Positions 1 to 9,854 of a DNA stretch of 64,000 bases are shown here, piece by piece. The stretch comes from Verrucomicrobiota bacterium (GTDB taxonomy: Bacteria > Verrucomicrobiota > Verrucomicrobiae > Limisphaerales > UBA11358). The notes under the pieces are model-generated. The model was not told the DNA's origin, did no database searches, and saw nothing but the letters and a program-made list of their open reading frames with translations. The position numbers and the translations under genes are program-made. Location: assembly GCA_014860005.1 (NCBI GenBank), contig JACZKP010000045.1:62001-126000 (forward strand). The letters are read 5' to 3'. Numbering within the stretch: the stretch's first letter is position 1; every line of letters starts with the position of its first letter.

Positions 1-7
1 GGGTCGC

Positions 8-43
8 CGGTTCAGATTGCGGTTCAGATGGCGGTTCAGATTG
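8..43. repeat. Three tandem 12-bp repeats
   Basis: Three consecutive copies of a 12-base unit (cggttcagattg, with one base changed in the middle copy) lie just before the first gene. The array may begin before the window. No function can be assigned; it could be a small variable-number repeat. Confidence 0.75.
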
Positions 44-85
44 CGGATTGATTGCCCTGTTGGCCAACGGCACAATCCCGACCAG

Positions 86-1549
86 ATGAAACTATCTCCC
101 ATGCTTCTGAGCGTCAGTCTTACCGCAGCGATTGCCAATCTGGCGCCGGGAAACACGATTGACCAAGCGAGCCAGCTTGAGTTGCAGGGCGACTTCCAAC
201 AAGCTGCTGGCATCTTGAGAACAGGCATGACAGACGATTCACTGTCGCAGGCGGAACGCCGGAAGCTGGCGTTTGAATTGGATCGGCTGGCGCGCATCAA
301 GCGGGATTATCCCTACACAAAGGAAGCGTTGTTCCAGGAACTGCGGACATGCGTCAAAGACCTCACGGCGGGTGAGTTTGAAAAGTGGATTACGGAAGGG
401 CGCTTCGATGTGCGCGAGATTGATGGCGAGCGGCGTTTCATGAGTTCAAGTGTCAGCAATTTATTCTTCCGCCATCCCGAGTTGAACGCCCGCCGGCTGC
501 CACCCAAGGACACCACCAAACACGACCGCGCCGTTTGGGAAACCTGCGTGGCCATCAAGCAAGCCGCACTCGCGGGGAAGTCGCCCTACGTATTGCCCAA
601 ACGATTCCGCCACACCATGACCGTCACGGCCAAAGCCGGCGCCGCGCCCAACGGCGAACTCATTCGCGCGTGGCTGCCGGTTCCGCGGCGCTATCCGTTT
701 CAAACGGATTTGCGGCTGCTGAACACTTCCTCGCTGGCTCGGCATATTGATGACGAATTCAGCCCCATCCGCTCCGTGTATCTCGAACAACCGGCACAAG
801 CAGACCAGCCGACGGAGTTCAGGATCGAATACGAATACACGATGCACGGCATCTGGTTTCAAGTGAATCCTGACGCCGTGACACCGGCGAACGCGAATGA
901 TCCGGCGTTGAAGCCATATCTGCGTGAAGCACCGCATGTCGTGTTCACGCCGGAGATGCGCGCGTTGTCGGAACAGATTGCGGGTGGCGAGAAGAATCCC
1001 GCGCGGCTGGCAAAGAAATTCCACGATTGGATAGCGGACAACATCAAATACAGCTACGCGCTTGAATACTCGACGATTCGGAACATTGGCGATTATTGCC
1101 GCGCGAAGGGTTACGGCGATTGCGGGCAGGAGGCGCTGCTGTTCATCACGCTCTGCCGCATGAACGACATTCCCGCGCGCTGGCAATCCGGTTGGAACAC
1201 GTTTCCGGGCGCGAAGACAATTCACGATTGGTGCGAGATTTACCTCGCGCCCTACGGCTGGATTCCCGTGGACAACTACAAAGGGATATGGGCGATGCAA
1301 TACGCCTTCACGCTCACGCCCGAACAGAAGCGCGCAGTGCGCGATTTTTATTTCGGCGGGCTGGACTACTACCGCATGGCGGCGAACAGCGATCACAATC
1401 AAGAACTGACTCCGCCCAAGAAATCGTTCCGTTCCGACGACGTGGATTTCCAGCGCGGCGAACTCGAATGGGGTAACCAGAACGTTTACTTCGACCAATA
1501 CTCCTACCGTCTGGACGTGAAGGAAGTGAAGCTGCCACGGGTGGAATAA
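86..1549 (+). CDS. Secreted transglutaminase-like domain protein
   Basis: A 487-residue protein, probably exported: the start at 86 gives a short positively charged N-terminus followed by a hydrophobic stretch (residues 3-18) that looks like a signal peptide. An in-frame start at 17 would add 23 residues ahead of it and is less likely. The second half carries a transglutaminase-like papain fold with a plausible triad: Cys346 in GDCGQEA, His380 in IHDWCE and Asp396 in PVDNY. Bacterial relatives are usually cysteine peptidases or amidases acting outside the cytoplasm rather than true crosslinking enzymes. The N-terminal 200 residues are helical and I do not recognise them. The substrate is unknown. 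No operon partner is visible; the next gene starts about 390 bases downstream. Confidence 0.8.
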   Translation: MKLSPMLLSVSLTAAIANLAPGNTIDQASQLELQGDFQQAAGILRTGMTDDSLSQAERRKLAFELDRLARIKRDYPYTKEALFQELRTCVKDLTAGEFEKWITEGRFDVREIDGERRFMSSSVSNLFFRHPELNARRLPPKDTTKHDRAVWETCVAIKQAALAGKSPYVLPKRFRHTMTVTAKAGAAPNGELIRAWLPVPRRYPFQTDLRLLNTSSLARHIDDEFSPIRSVYLEQPAQADQPTEFRIEYEYTMHGIWFQVNPDAVTPANANDPALKPYLREAPHVVFTPEMRALSEQIAGGEKNPARLAKKFHDWIADNIKYSYALEYSTIRNIGDYCRAKGYGDCGQEALLFITLCRMNDIPARWQSGWNTFPGAKTIHDWCEIYLAPYGWIPVDNYKGIWAMQYAFTLTPEQKRAVRDFYFGGLDYYRMAANSDHNQELTPPKKSFRSDDVDFQRGELEWGNQNVYFDQYSYRLDVKEVKLPRVE

Positions 1550-1942
1550 TGCGCTTGGATAGAGGCAGGGACAAGTGATTGAACCTTGCCCCTCCCTCCG
1601 AACCGGACCGGCCGACTTTCTCTCCGGTCGGAAACCTGCTGCCGTGTAGGCAATGCCAACTCGCCTCGTTCGATGATCACGATGCCGGTGCTGGATGATC
1701 TATTCGCTGCGATGAGTTTGGGTGACCGGAAAGTTCCAACACTGGGAAGCGCATTGAGCAGCTATTCCCAGCGAGAATAATCTCGACAATTAGGCAAGGT
1801 GCAATAGGCTCCGCCACAAGCTTGAAGCCCTCCCCACATCCTGCTTTGATTGTTTACAGGCTTTTTTTTTACATTTGTGCGATTGCCTTAGCCCAGAATT
1901 TTACCCCGACATCCGGCTCCGTTGACGAATTACGAAACCAAT
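1550..1942. other. Intergenic gap, nothing recognised
   Basis: This 393-base gap holds only short open frames without family resemblance. A run of nine T residues lies near 1862-1870. The promoter of the large secreted protein downstream presumably lies here, but I cannot point to convincing -35 and -10 boxes. Confidence 0.4.
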
Positions 1943-4900
1943 ATGAAGACAAACAACCAACTTCCAGGGTGCCGAAGCCGGTTCGCCTTGTTCTCGCCCC
2001 CGACCTCCCTCGTTGTCCTGCTGCTCGCCTGCCTCAGCAGCGGCTGGTGTCCGAGGAGCTTTGGCGCGCTCATCTGCCACGACGGGGCGGACTACCCCGC
2101 CAACAGCGTGATGAGCGGCCTCAACAGCGGCACCGGCTGGGCCGCTTCGTGGGCCGGCTGGGGTCGCGTGGAGGTGGACGGCCTGCTGTTTCCCGGCCTG
2201 CTGACGACCGCCAACCGCTTCCTCACCTCCGGCAACAACCAGGACGCGTATCGCAATCCCCGCACGTTAGGCTTTGAGGCTCTGCTCAGCGGCGGAAAGT
2301 TCGGCCTGGACGGCACCGAACTGTGGCTGTCGTTCCTGGTTCGGCGGGAAACCAATTTTCCCGCCGGCAGTTACGGTGGGCTGTCGCTCCTCGACTTCAC
2401 TGCTGAGAAACTGTTCGTCGGCCTCCCCGCAGGGGCGACGCATTGGAGTGTGCGTGAAACCGACCCCGCCGCCGTCACGACGGTTTCGACCGCGCCGATC
2501 CGGGCCGGCGAAAGTACGCTGATCGTCCTGCGCCTTCAGTTCGGAGTCAGTGGTGTCCAGGATCGCATGGAGCTGTTTGTGAATCCCTCGCCCGGCGTCA
2601 CGCCGACCGTTCCCGACGCCGCCCACACCGGCGCCAACCTGATCTTCAACCGCATCCGTCTACAATCCGGGCCGTTCGGATCAACCGCCCCCATGAGCCT
2701 CGACGAAATCCGGCTGGGCGAAAGCTATGCGGACGTCACCCCGGCGGTGGCCGGCCCCGCCGTCGCCTGGTTGCGGGCGAGTGACCAACGCCTGACCGAC
2801 GGCGCGGAACTCACCCTGCCGGTGAGCTACGCCTGGCCCGATGGCGACCTCGCCAGCCTGTCCCTCGCCGTCACGGCGGCAAATCCGGCGCTGCTCCCCG
2901 GGGACGGCATCACCATCACCGGCACGGGCGCGAACCGGCGGGTCACGCTCCGCCCCACGCCCGGGGCCTCCGGAGTCACCGCCGTCACGGCCACCATCAC
3001 CCCGCCGGTTGGCGCGGCCGTGACGGCGAGCTTTAACCTCACCATCAGCCCGCCGCCGTCCGGGTTGGTGGTCCACGAACCGTTTGCCTACACGGACGGC
3101 AACTTGTCGGCCCGGAACGGTGGTCAGGGGTTTGGCGGAGCTTGGGCGGCGGGAGTGGCCGGCACCGGGGCCAACCTCTTCACCACCACCACCCCATCGC
3201 TCACCTTTCCGGGCCTGCTGACGGCGGGCGCGCGAATGCGCACCGCAGGAGGAGTCGGCGGCCTGGTGCGCCCCACGGCGCTGACGCTGGGCGAGGACGG
3301 CACGGTGCGCTACGTGAGCCTGCTGCTGCGGCCCGATGCCGCTCCGACCGCCACCGCCTATTTTGGGCTGCTGCTGCTCGGCAGCGGAGGCGGCAACCTC
3401 TTTGTCGGAAAGCCCGGTGGCGGCAGTTCGCTCTTTTACGTGGTCGAAAACAGCGGCGGCGCCGCACAGGTGGCTAGCACGAAGTCGGTGGTTCAGAATG
3501 AAACCACCCTGCTCGTGCTCAAGCTGGAGTTCCTGCCCGGTCCTGACCGCGTCTCGCTGTATGTCAATCCTGTGCCCGGCACCGAGCCGGCCATCGCTGA
3601 TGCGCTGAAGAGCGACCTCGACCTCGGCCTGGTCGTGGCCCCGGCCCTCCTCGGGAATGCCGCCTGGAGTTCGGACGAACTGCGCGTGGGTACGTCCTTC
3701 GCCTCGGTGACACCCCCCGGCCCGGATTTTCAGCTCCGGCCAGTTCTATCGGGGTTTGTCACCGAACACATACTGGTGACGCGGCAGGTCGAGACCGTTG
3801 ATCCGCTGCCGCCGGGACGCACGTTGACGTTCGCGCTGGACGGCCCCACCAACGGCGCGACGATCCATGCGACGACGGGCGAGTTCACCTGGGTGCCGGG
3901 CGAACTGGATGGCGGCCAGCGCCGCACGTTCACTGTGCGCGCCACCAGCAACGCCAGCCCGCCGGCCTCGGTCACCGTCTCCTTCTACCTCGACGTGAAC
4001 GAAAGCAACTTCCCGCCCGAGCTCGCAGCAATCCCGGACCAGTCGGTCACGGAAGGCTCGGAGTTCACGTATCCATTGGTGGCCATGGATTCGGATGATC
4101 CCCCTCAGAACATCTCCTACTCCCTTTCCGTCAAGCCGGAGGGGCTCGACGTTTCTTCCGCAGGCGTGCTCACCTGGCTCACCTGGCGTCCGACCATTGC
4201 GCAGGCCGGGCGATCCTATTCAGTGACTGTGATTGCCTCGGACGGGCAGGGCGGACGCGCGGAACGCAGCTTCACCATCACCGTCGAGAATCGCACCGGA
4301 TTCGTGGCGCGGTGGATCGGAACCGCTGATGGCGACTGGAACAACGCAGACAACTGGGACATAGGTCGGGTGCCGAACGACAACGCCACGGAGTTTTTCG
4401 ACGTTCTCTGGGAACTCCATCCCGTGACCGTTCGCGTGGCCGGAGACGTCACCGTCAGGAGCCTTTCATTGAGCAGCGGAGGAACACTCGAACTTCAGTC
4501 CCCGACGGGCAACGTCTCCATCCAAGGGAGTCTCCTTTGGAAACACGGAACGTTGGCAGGACCAGGCCGGATGACGGTGCAGGGACGCGCCACGCTGGAG
4601 GGGCGGAGGACGGACACACTCACTCTGCGGGATCAGTGCAGCTTGGTGCTCAACGGAGACTCTTTCCTGGGATCTCCGCTGCGCTGTGATGGCAATGTCA
4701 GGGTGATGGTGCAACCTTGGGCAATGCTGGATGTGGCGTTGAACGGCGGCTTCATTCACTTAACAAACGGTGTGCCCGAACTACGCAACGAAGGCACTCT
4801 CCACATCATGGGAAATGAACAGCCCGTCCCATTCATCTACCTTTACAATCGCGGGACCGTGATCACATTCGCGAGCACCATCGACTTTCAGACCGGCGCG

Positions 4901-6967
4901 GGCCTTGACATGATTCAGGAAGCAGGCGGGCGTCTGGACGTCGGGGCCGGGTTGGGCCACGGGGCCACCCTCAACGGCAACGCGTTGTTCCGGCAGGGCA
5001 GCACCGTCTCCGGCGAAGCGTACCTTCGCCAAGCCCGCGTCGAAGGCCGGATTCAAGGCCGGTTCAGCTTCGACGAGCTTTCATTCGGCCCCACCGCCGT
5101 CAGCAAGTTCAGTCTCATCGCACCGCACGACCACCTGTCCGCCGCTCAGCCCATCGCGCTGGATGGCCGACTGGAACTGGCCCCGCTTCAGGGAGTCATT
5201 CCGGGACCGGATGACGTCTTCCAACTGGTGCGCTCGGACGGAGAAATCACCGGCCAGTTCACCAACCGACCCTTCGGACAACGGGTGCTGGTTTCCGGGA
5301 CGAACGAAACCATGTTGCTCACTCGCTCAGCGGACTTGCACCGGGTCGAATTGCGAAATTTTCTGCCCGAGGCGACCAGTCTCTACAGCCTGCCACTCAG
5401 TTTTCGGTTGCCGGAAGTCGTCGGAGCCGTGGGCGGCTGCTTCGTGGTCCCTCATCCCGCAGTCACCCTGTCCGAGGGAACGGTGGCCGGAGGCACTCTT
5501 ACGGTGGAGATCACGGAGAACTACAATGCCGCCGTGGACCAATTGACGTTCCGGCCCAATTCCACCTTTCCCGAGGCGGATGACGTCGTCTTCGAGGGGG
5601 CGTTTGGAAGTGTGCAAACGGTGCGCTTTCGTGGCACGGCCTTCGGGACTATGCAACTGGCCGACGGACTGATGACCTGCAATCTGAATGCTCAGGCGGA
5701 CAGCGCCGCCGTCGTGGCGCTGCTGGGCCGGCTGCGCTACGAGAACACCGAACTGACGGCGGATTGGTTCACGCGACCCGACACGAATTATCCGCAGCGA
5801 ACCGTCGTGGTCACGCTGACCGATACGAACGGAGCGAACGCGGTGAGCCGGACCGTGGACTTTCCGTTCTTGTGGGGCATCCGACTTCCGGAGTCGTTGC
5901 AATTGACGAATGGACAGCAAACGGTTCTTCATCTCCAAGGCTGGTTTTCCAGCCAGCAGGTGCTGCCGGTTCCCTCATTGACGACGCAATGGAGTGAAAG
6001 CTGCACCAATCCCAGTGTCCTGGTTCACCCGGTCGCTCTGCTCGGGCAGCAAGGCGTTATTGGGAAAGCTGCGCCATATTGCTGCACGATCACGGCTCAG
6101 GCGGGGCTATTGTCGGCCGCAACTTCGCTCCAAGACAGCCTGACGGAGGTTATCCCATGGAATGAGTTAGATCCGATCAAACAAGGACTCGCAAAACTCA
6201 TTTTTGGTGAACAAGATGTGCAGTCTGACTTTGAGAGAATAGTTCTCGAAAATCAATCCCATGCCTGTCCACTTTTCATCGGAATGTTTTTGACTGAGCG
6301 GCGGGTCGAGTGCGAAACGACTCCGGGGGGACGCGTGAGCGCTCAAGGTGGAGGGGATGATACAAATTCAATCACCACCTTTTACACCCTAGAAGCCTTG
6401 ATGAAGGGGACCGTCGGAGGGCGTGGCTGGGCGGAGCTCTACCGGCAGCACGGAGCCGAGGTGGTGCAGTTGTTCTTCGAGCACCCGTCACTGTTCACGC
6501 AGGCGCAGGAACTTGTGGCCTCGTTTCATCCGGGTGTCGTCGCCCTGCTCGCCGGCCAGGGGGACACAGTTACGATCACTCCGCCGATGATCACCCAGGT
6601 CAACGCCTTCTGGAACCTTCTCGCCCAGTACGCCAACCCCGCCCTCAAGGCGGCGCTCGAACAAGAGCAGGCGCGGTTCGACAATTTCCAGCGCTTTCAA
6701 AATGTCACCATCAGCGAATGGGCGGGCCTGCTCGGGATTCGCGTCCCGTTCCAGCCGTATCTCCACATCTCGCTGATGAGACGCGAGCCCACCGAGTTCA
6801 GTCTGGCCCTCAACGATGTTCCCGGCCTGGACCTCTCCCTCTGGCGCAGCCTGGACCTGAAGACCTGGGGACGAGTGACGAACGCAACTTTCGAGCGCGA
6901 TGGCGTCGCGATCATTTTCACCGATCCCACGCCGCCCGCCGGCGCAGCGTTCTATCAGGTCCGCTAG
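1943..6967 (+). CDS. Giant secreted LamG/Ig-like repeat protein
   Basis: About 1674 residues. The ATG at 1943 gives a basic N-terminus and a hydrophobic signal core (LVVLLLACLSSG), so it is preferred to a TTG at 1922. Two LamG/concanavalin-like segments of similar sequence (about residues 35-270 and 370-590; both contain a LxLGxDGT/FGLDGTELWLSFLV-type strand and a SxDELRxGxSFAxVTP ending) are followed by two Ig-like putative-adhesin domains (about 594-780; GATIHATTGEFTWVPGE and DGQGGRAERSFTITV). A low-complexity beta-helix-like part follows, starting at NWDIGRVPND. The C-terminus has the short module ending in FYQVR that also ends the cyclophilin at 8128-9828. A surface or extracellular role, perhaps polysaccharide binding or adhesion, is inferred from architecture alone. 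Confidence 0.8.
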   Translation: MKTNNQLPGCRSRFALFSPPTSLVVLLLACLSSGWCPRSFGALICHDGADYPANSVMSGLNSGTGWAASWAGWGRVEVDGLLFPGLLTTANRFLTSGNNQDAYRNPRTLGFEALLSGGKFGLDGTELWLSFLVRRETNFPAGSYGGLSLLDFTAEKLFVGLPAGATHWSVRETDPAAVTTVSTAPIRAGESTLIVLRLQFGVSGVQDRMELFVNPSPGVTPTVPDAAHTGANLIFNRIRLQSGPFGSTAPMSLDEIRLGESYADVTPAVAGPAVAWLRASDQRLTDGAELTLPVSYAWPDGDLASLSLAVTAANPALLPGDGITITGTGANRRVTLRPTPGASGVTAVTATITPPVGAAVTASFNLTISPPPSGLVVHEPFAYTDGNLSARNGGQGFGGAWAAGVAGTGANLFTTTTPSLTFPGLLTAGARMRTAGGVGGLVRPTALTLGEDGTVRYVSLLLRPDAAPTATAYFGLLLLGSGGGNLFVGKPGGGSSLFYVVENSGGAAQVASTKSVVQNETTLLVLKLEFLPGPDRVSLYVNPVPGTEPAIADALKSDLDLGLVVAPALLGNAAWSSDELRVGTSFASVTPPGPDFQLRPVLSGFVTEHILVTRQVETVDPLPPGRTLTFALDGPTNGATIHATTGEFTWVPGELDGGQRRTFTVRATSNASPPASVTVSFYLDVNESNFPPELAAIPDQSVTEGSEFTYPLVAMDSDDPPQNISYSLSVKPEGLDVSSAGVLTWLTWRPTIAQAGRSYSVTVIASDGQGGRAERSFTITVENRTGFVARWIGTADGDWNNADNWDIGRVPNDNATEFFDVLWELHPVTVRVAGDVTVRSLSLSSGGTLELQSPTGNVSIQGSLLWKHGTLAGPGRMTVQGRATLEGRRTDTLTLRDQCSLVLNGDSFLGSPLRCDGNVRVMVQPWAMLDVALNGGFIHLTNGVPELRNEGTLHIMGNEQPVPFIYLYNRGTVITFASTIDFQTGAGLDMIQEAGGRLDVGAGLGHGATLNGNALFRQGSTVSGEAYLRQARVEGRIQGRFSFDELSFGPTAVSKFSLIAPHDHLSAAQPIALDGRLELAPLQGVIPGPDDVFQLVRSDGEITGQFTNRPFGQRVLVSGTNETMLLTRSADLHRVELRNFLPEATSLYSLPLSFRLPEVVGAVGGCFVVPHPAVTLSEGTVAGGTLTVEITENYNAAVDQLTFRPNSTFPEADDVVFEGAFGSVQTVRFRGTAFGTMQLADGLMTCNLNAQADSAAVVALLGRLRYENTELTADWFTRPDTNYPQRTVVVTLTDTNGANAVSRTVDFPFLWGIRLPESLQLTNGQQTVLHLQGWFSSQQVLPVPSLTTQWSESCTNPSVLVHPVALLGQQGVIGKAAPYCCTITAQAGLLSAATSLQDSLTEVIPWNELDPIKQGLAKLIFGEQDVQSDFERIVLENQSHACPLFIGMFLTERRVECETTPGGRVSAQGGGDDTNSITTFYTLEALMKGTVGGRGWAELYRQHGAEVVQLFFEHPSLFTQAQELVASFHPGVVALLAGQGDTVTITPPMITQVNAFWNLLAQYANPALKAALEQEQARFDNFQRFQNVTISEWAGLLGIRVPFQPYLHISLMRREPTEFSLALNDVPGLDLSLWRSLDLKTWGRVTNATFERDGVAIIFTDPTPPAGAAFYQVR

Positions 6968-7142
6968 TGAGTGCCGGGCGCGGGACCGCCATTCACCGAT
7001 CCGCTGAAGCCCCACCGCCCCCCGGGTCGGGGCGGGCAGACACCACGGGCTGAAGGTCTGGGAGATTGATGGGAACCGGCAGCCAGCACTGGTTGTGCTC
7101 GTTCCGTTGCTTTCCACCCTGCATTGCTGCGACGCAGTTACT

Positions 7143-7216
7143 GGGAGCGCCGGCATCTTGTCGGCGAGTTTCAAGCGCGGCCCCCCGGAACCCGTCGGCA
7201 AGATGCCGGCGTTCCC
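7143..7216. repeat. Palindromic repeat (GGGAGCGCCGGC family)
   Basis: Two 24-base arms, 7143-7166 and 7193-7216, are inverted copies matching at 21 of 24 positions around a 26-base loop. The outer arm (gagcgccgg...) and the 74-base total length match the palindromes found inside coding sequence at 39781-39853 and 44501-44574, so this is an intergenic member of that family. It lies 52 bases upstream of the phosphatase gene and could form a strong hairpin in RNA. Confidence 0.85.
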
Positions 7217-7268
7217 AAGCCATAAGTTTGCTCGCCTCCGGACCCGTTTTTTCTGAAGCTTCACGTGG

Positions 7269-8117
7269 ATGAACAAATCTGAATTGAAACGCACGCTCGC
7301 CGCCGCCGTGGCCGCCGCGCGCGCCGCCGGCGCGCTCATGCGCAAAAGCCTTCATGCTCCCAAAACAATCAACTCCGCCACGGCGCACGACATCAAACTG
7401 GAGTTGGATGTGCGTTGCCAGAAGCTGATCGAAACGAGCTTGTCCTGGAGCTTTCCGCAAATCGCCTTGCTCGGCGAAGAGGGCGTCGCCGGCGCCGCGG
7501 ACGCGGAGCATCGCTGGGTAGTGGACCCGATTGACGGCACGGTGAATTTCGCTTACGGCATCCCGCACGCATGCGTCTCCATCGCGCTGCAGCAACGCAG
7601 TTCGGAGTCCGCAGTCCGCAGTCCACAGTCCGCTGCCAGGAGTCGCATCACGCATCACGCATCACGCGTCACGGATTACATCACTGTCCTAGGCGTGGTT
7701 TACGACCCGTTCACCGATGAACTCTGGACGGCGATTCGCGGTCAGGTCGCGCGTCTCAATGGCCGGCCAGTTCATGTCAGTGGCCGGCGCAAAATGGGTG
7801 AGGCCATCGTCTCGCTTGGCTTTGCGAAGACCCGGGAGAGCCTGGAGAAATCGCTGCCGCTGTTCAATGCCCTGGTCCGCCGCGTGCGGAAGGTTCGCAT
7901 CATGGGTTCGGCGGCGCTGGCGCTGACTTATGTAGCCACGGGCCGGTTCGACGCCTACCTCGAACGCGGCATCAATTTGTGGGACATCGCCGCTGGCGGA
8001 TTGATCGTGGAATGTGCGGGCGGCAGGTTCTGGCGTGAACCGATTGCCGGCGAACACAGGTTCCGCATGGTCGCGAGCAACGGCTTGATCCACCGAAGCA
8101 TCCCGTTGCCAATTTGA
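7269..8117 (+). CDS. Inositol monophosphatase family protein
   Basis: A 282-residue soluble member of the Mg-dependent inositol monophosphatase/SuhB/CysQ family. Visible motifs are GEEG (metal-binding Glu, about residue 74), DPIDGTVNFAYG (about 85-96) and the C-terminal WDIAAGGLIVECAGG (about 237-251). Together these supply the metal-binding acidic residues. The family hydrolyses phosphate monoesters such as inositol-1-phosphate, fructose bisphosphate or PAP; the substrate cannot be told here. Between VSIALQ and VLGVVYDPF, where relatives have a short beta hairpin, there are about 25 extra residues rich in Ser/Arg/His, encoded by 7-base tandem repeats that keep the frame. The cyclophilin gene follows after 10 bases and is probably co-transcribed. 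Confidence 0.88.
   Translation: MNKSELKRTLAAAVAAARAAGALMRKSLHAPKTINSATAHDIKLELDVRCQKLIETSLSWSFPQIALLGEEGVAGAADAEHRWVVDPIDGTVNFAYGIPHACVSIALQQRSSESAVRSPQSAARSRITHHASRVTDYITVLGVVYDPFTDELWTAIRGQVARLNGRPVHVSGRRKMGEAIVSLGFAKTRESLEKSLPLFNALVRRVRKVRIMGSAALALTYVATGRFDAYLERGINLWDIAAGGLIVECAGGRFWREPIAGEHRFRMVASNGLIHRSIPLPI
7606..7673. repeat. In-frame 7-bp tandem repeats inside phosphatase gene
   Basis: Two adjoining short arrays: agtccgc-type units at about 7606-7634 and gcatcac-type units at about 7643-7673. They lie within the coding sequence and encode the extra SSESAVRSPQSAARS and RITHHASRVT residues. The insert keeps the reading frame and separates two conserved strands of the family fold. Confidence 0.8.
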
Positions 8118-8127
8118 CGTTTTACCA

Positions 8128-9828
8128 ATGAGAGCCTCCTGTTTCCTGGTGGTTTCGTTTCTCGCCGTGACGGCATTTGCCGGGCCGGTGATAGATCCCA
8201 TTCCCAATGCGAACATTCCCGCCGGGAAATCCCTGACCCTTCCGGTGACGGCCAGTTCTCCAGAGGGGCGACCATTGACCTATACCGTAACCAGCAGCAC
8301 CAATCGCATCACGGTGGAAGTTCACACCAACAATCCGTACTGGAAAATGTCCGTGGCGCAGGTCGCCCCGTCGAACGCGCCGAGCGCTTTTCTGACACCG
8401 CTCCGTGGTGGATTGGCCATGGTAACGAATGTCGGTGATCTGACGTTCATGCTGTTACGCGACCGCGCGCCACGGACAGTGGATGCCATCCAGGGCTTTA
8501 CCGCTGGCGGGCTTTACACGAGCAACACCATCCTCCATCGCATCGTTGCCTCGCCCTTTGCGATCATCCAAGGCGGCGATCCCGGCACGAATGGGATGGG
8601 CGGTCCCGTCTTTCGCCTCGACGATGAATTTCATCCGCGCGCCTTGTTCAGCGGCAATGGCCAGTTGGCCATGGCCAACTCGGGCAAGGACACTGCCGGC
8701 TCTCAGTTCTTCGCCACTCAGGGACCGCAGCGGAACTTCGATTTTCGCTACACCATTTGCGGCCAACTGCTTCGCGGCTTCAACGTGCTGTCCAATCTCA
8801 TCAACACTCCCACGGGCACCAACAACCGTCCCCTGGCCGACGTGATCATTACTCGCGCCTCGCTCGTGCCGAACCCTTTCGACACCGTCATCACGCTCAC
8901 GGGCACAAACCTCGCCGGTGTTTCCGGCGTCATTCAGATTGTTGCCGACGATGGCCTGGGGGGGCGCGCCACCAATGTGTTCACGGCGACCACGGTCGCG
9001 GATACTGGATTCAACGCCCAGCCGATTATTTACCCGACGGTCATCACCAATCTCGTCGCGCCGCTGAACGGGCGATTGACCAATATCTTTAGCGCGGTGG
9101 ATCCTGAGGGTGATCCCGGTTATTGGTTTCTGTCGCCCGTGGCCAACGCCACCAACTCCTTTAACAGCATCCGTCCCAATGGCGACCTCCAGGTGGTGAT
9201 CGTGCCGGATTCAAATTATGTCGGCACGGTGAACCTGTCCGTGTATGTCAGTTCGAGTGCCTTGTGGGGCTTGTTTCCGACGTTGTTTCCTTACGACGTT
9301 CAGGACTATCAATTCAGCATCGGTGACACACCCATTGCCGCGGCACCGGCGAGCCTGGTGGCGCCGCCGCTGAAGGAATTCACGGGCCAACTGTTGGCAA
9401 CGTTCACCAACGGTGTGCCGAACAGCCCGCCCGGCTATTTCAGTGCTTCGATCAATTGGGGTGACAACTCAATCAGCAGCGGCACGATTACCGCGGACGC
9501 CAGCGGGCGCAAAGCGGTTCGCGGTTCGCACACCTACACGAACTCCGGCGACTATCCCGTTTACGTCACCATCAAAAGCGCGTCAGGGGCGGAAGCCACG
9601 GTTCGAGCCAGCGCCCAGATTCAACCCCACCTGAGTATCGCGCGCCACGGAGGACAGTACCTCCTGCGCTGGCCGGCTTGGGCAACCGAATACCAGGTCC
9701 AGTCCCACACCAATCTGGCCACACCCGACTGGCTCACCCTCACCAACCCACCGGCGCTCAACGGTTACGATCAAGTCCTCACCTACACCAACGCCGCGAG
9801 CCGCGAGTTTTTCCGATTGAAGAGATAG
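8128..9828 (+). CDS. Secreted cyclophilin-type prolyl isomerase with PKD-like domain
   Basis: 566 residues starting with a signal peptide (SCFLVVSFLAVTAFAG). After an Ig-like strand region, residues about 100-248 form a cyclophilin domain: FMLLRDRAPRTVDA, LHRIVASPFAIIQGGDP, the GQLAMANSG strand and the SQFFATQG core are recognisable. Cyclophilins catalyse cis-trans isomerisation of Xaa-Pro bonds. The usual FHRVI is LHRIV here, so catalytic efficiency is uncertain. An Ig/cadherin-like part and a PKD-like domain (about 428-498, INWGDNS) follow, and then the C-terminal module YQVQSHTNL...FFRLKR. It probably acts on proteins outside the cell or at the surface. Confidence 0.85.
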   Translation: MRASCFLVVSFLAVTAFAGPVIDPIPNANIPAGKSLTLPVTASSPEGRPLTYTVTSSTNRITVEVHTNNPYWKMSVAQVAPSNAPSAFLTPLRGGLAMVTNVGDLTFMLLRDRAPRTVDAIQGFTAGGLYTSNTILHRIVASPFAIIQGGDPGTNGMGGPVFRLDDEFHPRALFSGNGQLAMANSGKDTAGSQFFATQGPQRNFDFRYTICGQLLRGFNVLSNLINTPTGTNNRPLADVIITRASLVPNPFDTVITLTGTNLAGVSGVIQIVADDGLGGRATNVFTATTVADTGFNAQPIIYPTVITNLVAPLNGRLTNIFSAVDPEGDPGYWFLSPVANATNSFNSIRPNGDLQVVIVPDSNYVGTVNLSVYVSSSALWGLFPTLFPYDVQDYQFSIGDTPIAAAPASLVAPPLKEFTGQLLATFTNGVPNSPPGYFSASINWGDNSISSGTITADASGRKAVRGSHTYTNSGDYPVYVTIKSASGAEATVRASAQIQPHLSIARHGGQYLLRWPAWATEYQVQSHTNLATPDWLTLTNPPALNGYDQVLTYTNAASREFFRLKR

Positions 9829-9854
9829 TCCGCTGTTTGAACTTGGGATTTGGA

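Noticed and set aside
461..1498. Long open frame on the minus strand opposite the transglutaminase-like gene
   Set aside because: It is the antisense of a gene with clear motifs; the translation has no domain pattern.
1822..2277. 151-codon frame overlapping the start of the giant secreted protein
   Set aside because: Out of frame with the signal peptide and LamG region; Arg/Pro-rich shadow.
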